NCBI GenBank assembly: GCA_949128115.1
Contig: OX421963.1
Coordinates: 744,001 to 808,000, forward strand
Length of the DNA stretch: 64,000 nucleotides
Reading direction: 5' to 3'
DNA from: Anaspis maculata
Lineage: Eukaryota > Arthropoda > Insecta > Coleoptera > Scraptiidae
Shown: piece by piece, positions 23,421 through 33,895 of the stretch
Numbering within the stretch: the first letter of the stretch is position 1
How the letters are laid out: each line of letters opens with the position of its first letter
Notes under the pieces: model-generated
The model's database searches: none
The model's input: only the letters and a program-made list of their open reading frames with translations
Told to the model about the DNA's origin: nothing
Position numbers and translations under genes: made by a program

Positions 23421-26100
23421 TTATCTTGAATATCTGAAACGTCGTAGAAACCCAGCTGAATTTGAGACGGAAACTTTTTGGAAACGACTCCACAATTGGT
23501 GCGTTCCCAAAACTTGTACTCAGCCTGATCGTGATGGATGAACATAAATTTGACGAGGATTGTTCGTTTTTTTTTTAAACAAATATTTGAACTAATTCGT
23601 CCGTTCAACCGCTCATCAATATGTCTGGAAGTGCTTGCCACACTTCTCCGCTCGTTGATCTCACTGCATTCCTGTTTCAGTCTAATTCTAATTAAATTTT
23701 GATACTTTTGAATATCTACTCGTATTCTTAATTAGCATTGTTTTTGTTTTATTCTAGCAGATAAAACGAAGATTCTGAAAGATGTGCTAGGCCTGAGCTT
23801 GCACACCATCAGCCGCATTATTGATGCTTGAGAATGATAATAAAACAGCAAACACTTTCACGTGTGTCATCGAAAAGAGGAGCAAGCCGCTTAATTAAAT
23901 TAATTTATAATAAAGTATACGTATAATTTTATTGAGGTGTTATCTCACAATGCTCCACTGTGTTGATTAATTATAATGATATGTGCCAAGAACTGCTCAT
24001 TGTTTTGAATATTTATGTTTACGTCTGGTATGTGTCTCTGCATTAAAAAGTATGAGCTGTTGACGTAGGCAGTTACAGCAATTTTTTTTGCACGAGACAT
24101 TTTGCAACTCGTCTGGTTCTCAAGCACAAGGTAGGCAGCTACCGACGGCGACGGCTTGAATCGGCAGAATCTTTTAGCATCTAATTAGAGCTGTTGTCCC
24201 AATGGATTTTAGACAGTTTATTGATCTTTTTTCGCCAAACAAATGGCTTTTTCAAAAAAAGTTTCAAGCAAATAGGAAAACAAAATAGTTGAACACAATT
24301 GAGTTAAAACTATGAATTGAACAAAATGTTTAGAGAATAGTTTCGAAGTGTACGGTATATGCCTAGTTGATAGTGAGCAATGGTAGGTACCCAGCTATAC
24401 TATGCAATAATAAAATAGGATTACCGGGACAAACCCACCAATTTGTTTCAATGCCGGGCTTTCAAATCACCCATTGTTCCATACATGTTGTTTGCTACAG
24501 ATATAGGTACATAATACATGCATGCACCATCCAGCATCAAGGCTGTGTCCTAATACGGATAATCGACAACAAAACGGTGCTTTCTTTGAGTATTATATGA
24601 CTTGGAACGACCAAACAATCCCTCGATTAATCCCCTGATCCTTCCGGTTTTTCCCTTTTCTGCTGTTGATTTTTTTTGTTTACGTGTCAACCTTTTCGGT
24701 TCCTCCCACTTTGTTCTGTTTTGTACTTATTTGTGATTTTTGACCACTGTGCTGCCCATTTTTTTTACCCATACATTCAAACGTGAATGAAGAAGCAATC
24801 CGTTGGGACTTAAGAAGAGCCTTTACTCGAGATTTTACCTCCAGTCAAATTGACTATTATAGCATTATTTGTAGACAGTGCTCATTCAGTTAAGTATGTG
24901 CTTGAAACGCGTTTTTTAACAGTAACATTAACGCGTTTTTCAACAGTAACATTAACGCTAACGATAACATCAACGCGATGTAAAAGAACACTAATTTAGC
25001 GCAGATGATACCAAAATGACTAAAGTTTCGCTTGGATCATATCTTCAAGCTACGCTTCTATCGCAAGACGCTTCTTGATTATCATAGGTCAAAGTAAAGC
25101 TAAACTGTCATGATAGTTCTAATTTTGGTTTGCTAGCTGAATGCTTCTGCCCACAAGTTTTGGAAATTTGTCATTCTAGAGCGCACTCTAGGAAAGTGTA
25201 TTGGGATGATTGTTGAAAAACGTTGAATAAGCAGGTTAGTTATGTGTTTGGAAGCATCATTTAACATTAACGTTAACACTACCATGAACGCGATAATAAT
25301 ATTTTTTGAGGTCATATGCCGTGTTTTACATAATTAAAGTAAAAGTAGGAAATAGAAGAAATTTATCATGAATCTCTGTTCTAAAATCTTCTCTATTCAG
25401 GTATTATAAGTCAGAAAAATGAGCCATTATAAGCAAGTGAGATTGGGGTAGCGGCTTGAATTCACGGCAATTTGAAATCGAGAAAATATTCTGCAAAATG
25501 AATCAAGCAATAGTCAACAGTAATATCACAAGTGCTTAGATTTTCACGATAATTTTGGTCAGGCGATCGCGAGTGCTGATTGTAGCGATAAATGCCCGAC
25601 TCCGTAGGAGGAGGGCATTTATCCAGGGACAATCAGCCCGAGGGAAACGCCTGGCTAAAATTATCTGGGAAAATCTCGAGCACGAGTGATATTTTGAAGA
25701 TTATTACATAAAAGAAGTCCGAAGTGACAGCTGTCAGATTTTGTTGTTTACATGAATTTTATTCCGTTGCTATTGACAGTGGGATTTAGATAAGTGATTA
25801 TTTTCCTTGTAGGTCTAATAATCAAGGGCGTTGTATGTAATAATCAGTTTAATTGGATTATTTGAAACGCGTGCATGATAACTTAGTTCAGTCACTTGTG
25901 GATGATAGCTCGCTTTAGCCACTGTATACCTAATTGATGGAATGTAGAAACTAATGTACAATGGAGTCATAATAAATAACTATGAACGAAAGGATTGGTT
26001 CATGGTTGGTCCCATGATTGGTTTGATACTACGGCATTATTTCTGTGTCTGTGAGTCTGGAACCAGGCTTGGAGGAAAGAAGGCGGTAAGGAAAATTTCC
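23421..26100. other. Intron sequence, no gene recognised
   Basis: AT-rich DNA with small repeats: TTAACGCG/AACAGTAACATT phrases at 24905-24980 and again, weaker, near 25260. A short acceptor-like site at 23758 (TATTCTAG) precedes a 24-codon open stretch that looks helix-turn-helix-like. A hairpin element is listed separately. Confidence 0.45.
25543..25677. mobile_element. Short hairpin MITE-like element
   Basis: Nested complementary segments fold into one stem: GATTTTCACGATAATTTTGG against TAAAATTATCTGGGAAAATC, then TCAGGCG against CGCCTGG, then GATTGTAGCGATAAATGCCC against GGGCATTTATCCAGGGACAATC. The loop is about 15 bp (GACTCCGTAGGAGGA). The length of 135 bp suits a non-autonomous fold-back element. 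Confidence 0.7.
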
Positions 26101-26117
26101 CGATACTTCAAGCTATA

Positions 26118-26418
26118 CAGCCCTCGGTGCTTCGCACCTCGGCTATGATCCGATAACTGTGTACGCCTCTCTGATAGATGGCTCGCAGCTTTACATACCG
26201 CCTTTCTTAGCGGAAGCTAAAACTTCGGCGCCCTTTTCTTACTTAGTACGACCTCGGTGCTTTGCACCTCGTTTGCGATTCTGAAATAGCTACATTTTCC
26301 ATAGATAACCTATTATTCACCTCCGTGCCTTGCACTGCAGAAGCACAGCTTTGCGCTCTAGACCTTATTAGCAGGCTTCTTTGCGCTGTTATATGACCTC
26401 GGTGCTTCGCACCTCGGC
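26118..26418. repeat. Array of CCTCGGTGCTTCGCACCTCGG palindromes (left cluster)
   Basis: Near-perfect 21-bp palindromes or variants occur near 26119, 26251, 26323 and 26396. Fainter GCTTTGCGCTC and GCTTCTTTGCGCTG hairpins lie between them. The spacer sequences differ. Further copies lie at 28345-28565, 49978 and 52030-52100. Confidence 0.85.
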
Positions 26419-26698
26419 TGCGCTTTGGTGAGTGCGCTACTTTTTTAGCTAGTGGCCTACGCTCAAAGTACAGGTGATCCACCGAGATTTCTTCCCCTGT
26501 TAGAATTTTTCCCGTTGGATTAAATTGGTGGGGGAAAACATTTTTCCCAACCATTTTTCCCGTAAAATTAAAATTTGGACACCACATTTTTTTATATCTC
26601 ATGGTATACAGAGTGTTTGAAAAATTCCCAAATTTTTTCAACACCTCGTATCTATGTATTGAAAATAATGCGGCTTTTTCTTCTGGGTTCAGATATAT

Positions 26699-26820
26699 AC
26701 CGTATGATCCAAAACTTTCCTCCTCTAAGCAGGCTGTGGTCTGGTCATTGGCAGGCAAACAAGGCTGATTTTGGCCAGGCCACAGCCTGCCTACAGGAGG
26801 AAAGTTTTTGATCATACGGT
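26699..26820. repeat. Inner hairpin 1 of the nested fold-back
   Basis: ACCGTATGATCCAAAACTTT pairs with AAAGTTTTTGATCATACGGT, and GCAGGCTGTGGTCTGG pairs with CCAGGCCACAGCCTGC. The stem is about 45 bp around a short loop. Confidence 0.85.
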
Positions 26821-26851
26821 ACTCACTTTGATGTTTGAATAAAATAATGTA

Positions 26852-27088
26852 CAGGGTGCTCATTTTCACACTTCTCACCCCAGATTTCTCCCCGCCAAAT
26901 CTTTTCCAAGAAAAACGCCGGAACAGGTTGATTCTTTTTTCAAAGGGGACATCAAGGACACGTGTTGCCGCATTGTCATCGATAATCAAATGAATCAATG
27001 AAAAATCAACCTGTTCCGGCGTTTTTCTTGAAAAAAAAATTTGGCGGGGAGAAATCTGGGATGAAAAGTATAAAAGTTTAACACCCTG
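26852..27088. mobile_element. Inner TA-flanked MITE 2 of the nested fold-back
   Basis: It begins CAGGGTGCTCATTTTC and ends in CACCCTG, with TA on each side. Long complementary arms include AATCTTTTCCAAGAAAAACG / CGTTTTTCTTG and AACAGGTTGATT / AATCAACCTGTT. 237 bp, non-coding. Confidence 0.8.
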
Positions 27089-27353
27089 TATATGATCTTA
27101 TTCAGATATTAAATTACATATCTGGACTCGGAATAAAAGCCGCATCATTTCCAATATTTAGATATGAGGTGTAGAAAAAAATTGGAATTTTTTTGAAACA
27201 CACTGTATACTTTAAGATACAAACAATTTTGGTGTCCAAATTTGAATTCAAGGGGAAAATTATTGAGAAAAATTACTATCCCCACCCAATTTATTCCAAC
27301 AGTAAAAATTCTAACGGAGAGGGGGGAGTCCCGGTGGATCACCCTGTACATGC

Positions 27354-28308
27354 GTAGGGGAAACTGGGGAGGGTTGATATACCATGGAAGGCTTGATACG
27401 TGCTGAAATTTTTGCCTGAATGTTTTTTGTTGATAAACTTGTGAACTCGATACTAAATATCACCCAAAATACCGGGTGGCCCACCGGAAACGGAACAAAG
27501 TTTCGGGCAATTGACCTCACTCGTTTGTATACTGTAAGATGTTTACTGAACGGACATAAGCCCCGTCATGGGTTCGGAAACTACGAGCCAGCCTCCTAGC
27601 CTAAGGGGCTGTAACCCTCCAAAAACACTGAAATTAGCATTATCTTGGAAAATTTGCATCGAATCGAAAAAAAAATTAGTACCGCTATAAAGACAATTGA
27701 ACCAGCTTCACAATGATGTATCACTGAACCCCAATTGTCATTTCAAAATTTTCGAAGGAGCTGCCACCCTGACTACGGGGGTGAAACTCCACGGTTAAAT
27801 AATTAGCGGTTGAACGTTCCCCTTGAAAACAAAATTGACCTCTTTGGGCTTATTTAAAAAAAAAAGAGGGCAAACGCCCGAAAATCTGTCTGTTTCATTT
27901 TCAATGGGCCGACCTGTACATCAACTGTACAAACAATGTTATCGGATACGATATAAAACTTTTCACTTGAACCTACACTTTTCAGTAACCTGACAGTGGT
28001 GGAAGAAACGGAATTCTGGTTCACCTAATGAGAAGGAAGAGAAGTAGAAGAATGCGAAGAAGTGGATAACGACGTCACAGAGGAGGGATGACGTCAGCGA
28101 GAAGTGGGCTTGAAATTTTCAAAGAGAATGACGTCATTTTTTTTTGTGGCGTCTTCTCCCTCTATGACGTCATTCTCCACGCCTACTCCACCTCCTACTC
28201 CCCCTTTTTCTCCTCCCTATTAGGTGGGCCAGAATGCCTCTTTTTTCACTACTCCTGACCAAAAAAAAGTGATGAATTTCGTGAGAAACTTTCCCCAGTC
28301 TCCCCTAC
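27354..28308. mobile_element. Element with GTAGGGGARACTGGGGA inverted termini
   Basis: The left end reads GTAGGGGAAACTGGGGAG and the right end is the complement of GTAGGGGAGACTGGGGAAAG. The 955-bp interior is non-coding, with (A/G)-rich GAAGAGAAGTAGAAG and TGACGTCA repeats at about 28030-28170. No target duplication was identified. A third, single copy of the terminus lies at 28615. Confidence 0.6.
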
Positions 28309-28341
28309 TAAACGAACAATTTACGATTCCATCCTCTGCCA

Positions 28342-28580
28342 TAACGGAGCGCAGCCGAGGTGCGAAGCACCGAGGTGTGTAAAATATTGTTTAGAAGATC
28401 GAAGCAGCTGCTCAGGTGTCGAATAACTGGAGAAACAACACTTCACACACCTCGGTGCTTCGCACCTTGTTCGCGTCCCATTTTCCATTCATACACCTCG
28501 GCGCTTTGCGCCTCGTTCTTGGACCTATCTCCACTTGATACGACCTCGGTGCTTCGCACCTCGGCTGCACTCCGTCACAC
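28342..28580. repeat. Array of CCTCGGTGCTTCGCACCTCGG palindromes (right cluster)
   Basis: One copy near 28355 is followed by three at about 28450, 28496 and 28543. The last three are spaced 46-47 bp apart, with unrelated ~27-bp spacers between them. Confidence 0.85.
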
Positions 28581-28899
28581 CAAAAACAATAAATCAAAAA
28601 ATGTTCCACTGTTCAGTAGGGGAGACTGGGGAAGGTTGATACGATTTTCATAAAAGTGATCCTTCTCTTTGATCATCGTATGTATTCAAATAATTTTTGT
28701 TGCAAAATGAGCTTTGATATTCGCTCTACAGAATAAAGCTTCCAACTGAAACAATATAATAAGTAATTTCTTATGAGTCTTTCAATAATTTAGCGTATTG
28801 TGTATATCAGACTTTTCTGAAAAGGTGAATTATTGCCTGTACCTATTCAGTTCATACGGGCCCAGCATGATCCTATACATAAGACCTTGGTTATGTTAC

Positions 28900-30560
28900 T
28901 AAAGAACAAATACTTATTATGAAATTGAAGAATATTGGTGATCTATGCTAGATGATTCTAGATGAGTTTCCCCATTCTAGAACTCATCTTCGCCAGTATT
29001 GATTAACGGATTTGATACAGTAGCTGAGTTGCAAAATATGTGATTGATTTATTTTGCTGGTACCAAACTAAAGGAAATTCCAGTAATTCAACACAATGTT
29101 GTTAAGTCTGATAGTCCTAGTTCTTTTTTGAGGTTTTCCCTCACCTTTTTCCTAGCTGGAAAGTTGTAAGATTTTTCTAGAGCCATTTAGGAAAAAAGCT
29201 GAATGGTTCCTCAACACAAACGATAGAATCGCAGCTTGGTTTGATAGTTCTAGATGAGTTCCGGCTTCCGATCTATAGTTTTAAAAGAGTTGCTGCTTCC
29301 TAGATGATTCTATATGAGTTACTGCTTTCTATAGGTAGTTCTAAAGGAGTTTTTGCTCCCCGAGAAACTGTGTGATCTAGGAAGTGCTGCTTCCTAGATC
29401 ATTCTAGATGGGTTTCTGCTTTCTATATATTGTTCCAAAAGAGTTTCTGCTTCCTAGAATCTAGGGTCAAGACTCGCATTTTAGTTGGGATAGTTTTAAA
29501 TGAGTTGCTGCTTCCTAGATGAGTCAGTACGTCCTCTCGATAGTTCTAGAGAAGTTTCCGGTTCCAAGAATCTGAAGTGCTGGTTCTTGATTGATTCTAG
29601 GAGAGTTCCTGCTGCCTATAGATTGTTTAAAAAGAGTTTCTGCGTCCTAGAATCTATGGTTGAGATTTCCATTAGGCTAGATAGTTCTGGAGGAGTTGCT
29701 GTTATATTTTTCAATTTATTATATAAAAATAACTGTGAAGGAGGAGATTTTTTATATTTTATAACTTTTGATCTTTTTACAACTATCTTTACATGTTTTT
29801 TTATAATCACTACTATTGCACCTTCATTTTCAAGTGGAATGTTCTGATAAATTTTATAACTTTCAAAATAACTATATACACAACTCTCCAAATCGGTTAT
29901 AGGCCGGGATCGGAGTTTTTCACACTGTTTAACATCAAACAATCAACAAAATATCAACTGAAAAAATCATAGAGGTTGACCAAACAATAACAAAATAATC
30001 ACAATACGAAACATTCCTACAGCTGAAATCTCATCTTAATATTACGACTGCATTGACAAAAGATCCGAGGTAATATTCTTTTTGAAATTTTCATAATTTG
30101 GAGCCTTGTCGGCACCATGTGGCGATTGGTTGAAAGATTTAGGATAAATGTACATTTCTACTTGTTCTTGTTTCATAATTATGTACATAATATATCACAG
30201 TTCAAATTCACATTAACATTTTTGTCTTTTGAGCACCAGAGAAAACTTTGTAAGCACACTCAAATTGTTCAATCTTCAACAAACTCGCCGCTTCCTAGAT
30301 AGTCCACATGACTTCCTGCTTCCTATAGATATTTCTTAAGGAGTCCCTGCTTCCTAAAATCGATGGTCGAGAATTGCCGCTTAGCTAGTTAGTTTCAAAT
30401 CCGCAGATACGTCCTGGAATTAATGATTTAGAATTTTAGTTCATCTATGTACTACTTGAGGGATAAGTTCCTGCTTCTTAGATGGTTCTAGATAAGTTTC
30501 TGCTTCCTATAGATAGTTCTAAGGGAGTTTCTGCTTTCTAAAATTTATGGTCGCAGGTTC
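28900..30560 (+). repeat. Degenerate TTCTAGATGAGTTTCTGCTTCC array, interrupted
   Basis: Phrases of about 29 bp (GAGTTTCTGCTTCCTAGA, then ATAGTTCTA) run from about 29220 to 29700 and again from 30285 to 30560, with looser copies from 28950. The AT-rich block 29700-30285 between them is unrelated and interrupts the array; no terminal repeats or target duplication were found for it. Confidence 0.75.
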
Positions 30561-30969
30561 CAGTTCATGAGTCATGTACTTAAACCTACCGATAACTTGT
30601 TGGAGAATGAACCATTCTTCTGGAACCATATTCAGAAAAAATCTCGATGCTTTGTTCAAAAAACATGATTCTAAGGTAACTATTTCTTGATAATTGTTTC
30701 TTCTATAGAAGCTCAAGGATACCTCTACTTGGAATTTGAATGTTGCATACATAATAACCTATCTGAATATTATAAGGAAACATCTGTTTTTCGCTCAAGA
30801 CATTTCAGAAGGAAGTCAAGAAGAAACAAGAAGAAAATGGAAAAAAGAATAAAGGAAAAATGAAGCAGAAAGAAAATGAGAACTGAAAGCAAAAATGGAT
30901 GAAGACATGGATAATAAACTAAGAAACGGAAAGGAATCACAGAAATAACGAAGATGAAAAAAAACTGAC

Positions 30970-31305
30970 CTTTTGTAGAAAGGCTTGAAGGCGGCGCTGT
31001 CCGACGTCGGGGCCGCCATCTGCGAACCCTGCGGCGGCATCGGCCTCTGCGGCGACTGCAGCCTCCCGAACCCGCCCAGGAACCCGGCGGCGGAACCCTG
31101 TGTCGGGTAGCCCCCGCCGCCGCCGCCCCCACCACCGGGTGCCTGTCCGCCCGCTCCTATGCACGGCCCACCCTGACCGGGCAGCAGGTTCCCCGCCACG
31201 CTGGGCAGTTTCATGCTGGGCGGCGTCTGCGGCGGCGTGTCCGTCTGCACGTCCGGGAATCCCTGCTGGCAGTGCAGAAAGCTGCCGCCTCCCGGCCCCT
31301 GGTAC
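30970..31305 (-). CDS. Iroquois homeobox gene, coding exon D (Gly/Pro-rich)
   Basis: The acceptor (GGTGGTAG) precedes 31305 and the donor (AAAAG|GTCAG) follows 30970. The exon opens in the phase needed by the exon at 31725-32031, giving a continuous SSRYQGPGGG. It encodes a conserved-looking SFLHCQQGFPD segment, a Gly-rich run, QSPQRPMPPQGSQM, and ends AFKPFYK plus two bases of an Arg codon. It is strongly GC-rich against the AT-rich introns, as expected for a true exon. This region is the low-complexity C-terminal transcriptional domain of the protein; its partners are not visible. Confidence 0.88.
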
Positions 31306-31724
31306 CTACCACCAAAACACACCGTTTCAACCCTACTCTTCGGTCACAAACAGCAAAAAGGTCATGAGAACCAGATTGGTAGACTAGCTAGCCCAGAGGC
31401 TAGAAGTGTGCTATAGTGAGTAGAAATGCGAGCTTCAGTATCAAAGCTTTCATTGTTAGACTCTTGAGCCCAAAACTAAGATTCCACATAGATACAAAAG
31501 CTTCGCACTGATGAACCTTACGAGGCGAACTACGTGAGTATACTGACGTTTTGGGTCCAGGAGCTTCATGATAAAACCTCTGTTATTATCTAGACAAGGA
31601 AAACCTCACTTTCAGAAATAAAATCAGACTTTACTAATGCTGATCCGTTTATACTATGGGGTATACTCAGTTTTGATCAGTAAGTGCGAGGGGTTCAGGG
31701 ACTAGATCGAAAAAGCAAAAGTAC

Positions 31725-32031
31725 CTCGAGCTGGGCAAGGCGAAGCCGTTGCTGGCGCCGAGCCATTGCTGCTGTTGCTGCGCTGGGGGCGGCGGGGGCG
31801 GCGTCTTGCAGGCCGCCGTGTCGGCCAGCGACCAGATTTTCGGTTTCGAGGGCGGCAAGGGGACGCCGCAGTCGGACGTCGACTTGAGCTCCGATTTCAG
31901 GCTGGCGAAGCCGTTGCCGAGGATGTGGTGCATGCTGGTGCCCAGGAGGTCGTCCTTGCGGTCGTCGTCGACCATGTCGTCGTCGTCGAGGTCCTTGCCG
32001 TTCCGTTCCGACTTGATCCTACCGTGGATAT
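31725..32031 (-). CDS. Iroquois homeobox gene, coding exon C
   Basis: The acceptor is a T-rich tract ending TTGTTGTTGCAG before 32031; the donor is AG|GTACTT at 31725. The first two bases finish the codon split after the homeodomain exon. The exon continues the acidic region (LDDDDMVDDDRKDDLL) and then carries the Iroquois C-terminal signature KPKIWSLADTAACKTPPPP, followed by a short polyglutamine run (QQQQQW). The KPKIWSLA motif is shared by fly araucan/caupolican/mirror and vertebrate IRX proteins and supports the family call independently of the homeodomain. Confidence 0.95.
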
Positions 32032-32339
32032 CTGCAACAACAAAAAAACTCTGTCAACAACAATGAATCAGATTGCTTCACTACAGAGTCAAAACCGGAG
32101 TAAAGAGAACAAGAAAAAGAAAAAATAGCCGAGTACGAGAAAATGAAGATGATCAGAACCAAAGCCTCAAAGCAATAAAAACGTTGAAAAAAATAGTGAA
32201 CTGTTGACTTCTAGAAACTAGACTCTTCTAGACTTCACTTTTTACTTAGGTTAAATCGGTAGTACCCAGTGAGCTTGTGGACCGCACTAGACTACTACTG
32301 ATGCAGTCCTGAACTTCATAAATACACAAAATACTTTTG

Positions 32340-33230
32340 AAGAGTCACTAGGCCTCTGTGCCACAGAAGACGACCATGAACACAAAACCAGAAATAGACT
32401 CCTTAGAGTCCACTCCGCATGCCTCCAGATTGGAGCTAACAAAAGAAGATAGGAATAGCACCAAGAGCCCCAAAATGTCCCTAACAAAACATTTCCGGGA
32501 GAAATATAGCCCACAAAATGTCCCCAAGAAGTGTCTTTGGAAGAAACGTCCCCGGAAAATCCGTTTCCAGAGAAAACTCACTCAAAAGAAGCTCGAAGGC
32601 TCTCAGAGGTCAAATGGGGCTTCGTTTGATTAAAAAAAAAACAGAAATCTGGTGTTTCCACTTGACAGAAATGATACCTGAAGACTCCTGGAAGCCAAAT
32701 GGGGCTCCACATCTTCCAACATGATGCCAATTGGTGCTCGCATCCACAAGACACTCAAAGACTCTCGGAGATTGAATAGGAATTTATTTGATAACAAAAA
32801 AACACTTTGATATCCCCATTGAACAGAAATAATGGAAATGAAACACAAAAGACTCGTCAGGACTCCATGCGACACAATAAGGCTCGTTAGCGCTCCAAAT
32901 GGAACATGAAGACTTGAAAGAGTCCACTAGGGTTCCAAGCTGCACGGTAAGCAAAGCTTGTAGAGCTCATTGAAGTTTTTCGAGTCTTAGGACACAAGAC
33001 GAGATAAAGAGGCCCATTAGTGCTCCAAGCGGGATGTTGATATACGAATGGGTCCACCAGGTCTCCAGAAAATACAGCAAGATGAGACAGCAAGACACAA
33101 GGCTTTGGAGCACCAGAAGACTCTGTTCAAAACAAGAAAATACTGAGGAGGTCGTTGAAGTTCCGATAATAATAGAACACAAGAGACTCGTTAGGGCTCC
33201 ACACGACACAATTTATTGTCTGTTTGATTG
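32340..33230 (-). repeat. Decayed GAGCCC-family array, minus orientation
   Basis: Phrases such as CTCGTTAGGGCTCCA, TTGGAGCACC-like and ACAAGACTC recur irregularly. They are the reverse complement of the phrases at 15060-16735 but more diverged. Non-coding; it lies in the Iroquois intron between exons C and B. Confidence 0.6.
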
Positions 33231-33895
33231 TACCATAGAACTTTCACAAATCTATCACTTTCTAGTCGGTGTTATCACTTTTAACAATTATTCATTCATT
33301 TACTCTGCTGTAGAGAATACAGCAGAGTATTGTAGGGAAGACGATCAGAACCCAGGTATGGAGAACAAGAAACAGAAAAAAACAGTCGAGTACAAGAAGG
33401 AGTGACAATCAAAACCGGAGTACAGAGAGCAAGAAAAAGAAAGAACAGCCGAGTACAAAGGGAAGATGATCTGGACCTAAGTCTTACAGCAGTAAGACGT
33501 TGAAAAAAGTTGTTAATTGCACATAAAACTTAAGAAAAAAAATTTTCACTACTAGCCGTGAAGTGCATTATTATTAACCTGTTCCTGAATTAGGATGGCG
33601 ATTTTCTAGTAGTAAATATACTATATAAACCACGGTATATAGCTCACCAACCTTGATATATTATATACTATCATTCATTTGTCAGTTGGTGCAGTTGACA
33701 GTTTACAGTAAACTCGGTAATTGTCCAACAAGCGGTGAAACGTTGGAAATTGATATTATTACGGAAGAAAAAGCATTAACTGATACATCTTGCCTTGAAT
33801 AATATGATTCCGATGTCGGAGCGGGTTTTTTTCTACTGGAATTTCCTTTTTTCTAACCTCAAATGTTCCACCATATACCATACAATCACCACGAA
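33231..33895. other. Intron sequence, no gene
   Basis: Contains a small hairpin (TACTCTGCTGTAGAGAATACAGCAGAGTA region, 33301-33330) and a repeated purine-rich phrase (GAACAAGAAACAGAAAAA). A GCGGTGAAACGTTGG phrase near 33732 partly resembles the inverted repeat that starts at 33896. Confidence 0.45.

Larger units (their letters stand above)
26471..27346. mobile_element. Nested fold-back element with TA target duplication
   Basis: The 876-bp unit begins CAGGTGATCCACCG and ends CGGTGGATCACCCTG, with TA on both sides. The arms match for about 230 bp, including TTGGACACCA, GTATACAG and ATAATGCGGCTTTT segments. Two further palindromes sit inside (26699-26820 and 26852-27088). A TA duplication with CAGGG ends suggests Tc1/mariner-type mobilisation. 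The minus-strand ORF crossing it (26243-26998) has no known domain. Confidence 0.8.

Noticed and set aside
26243..26998. 251-codon minus-strand frame
   Set aside because: It runs across the boundary and arms of a fold-back element and the palindrome cluster, and has no known domain.
26118..28580. CRISPR array
   Set aside because: Spaced palindromes look superficially similar, but the repeats are variable, the spacing changes between clusters, the genome is eukaryotic and there are no cas genes.
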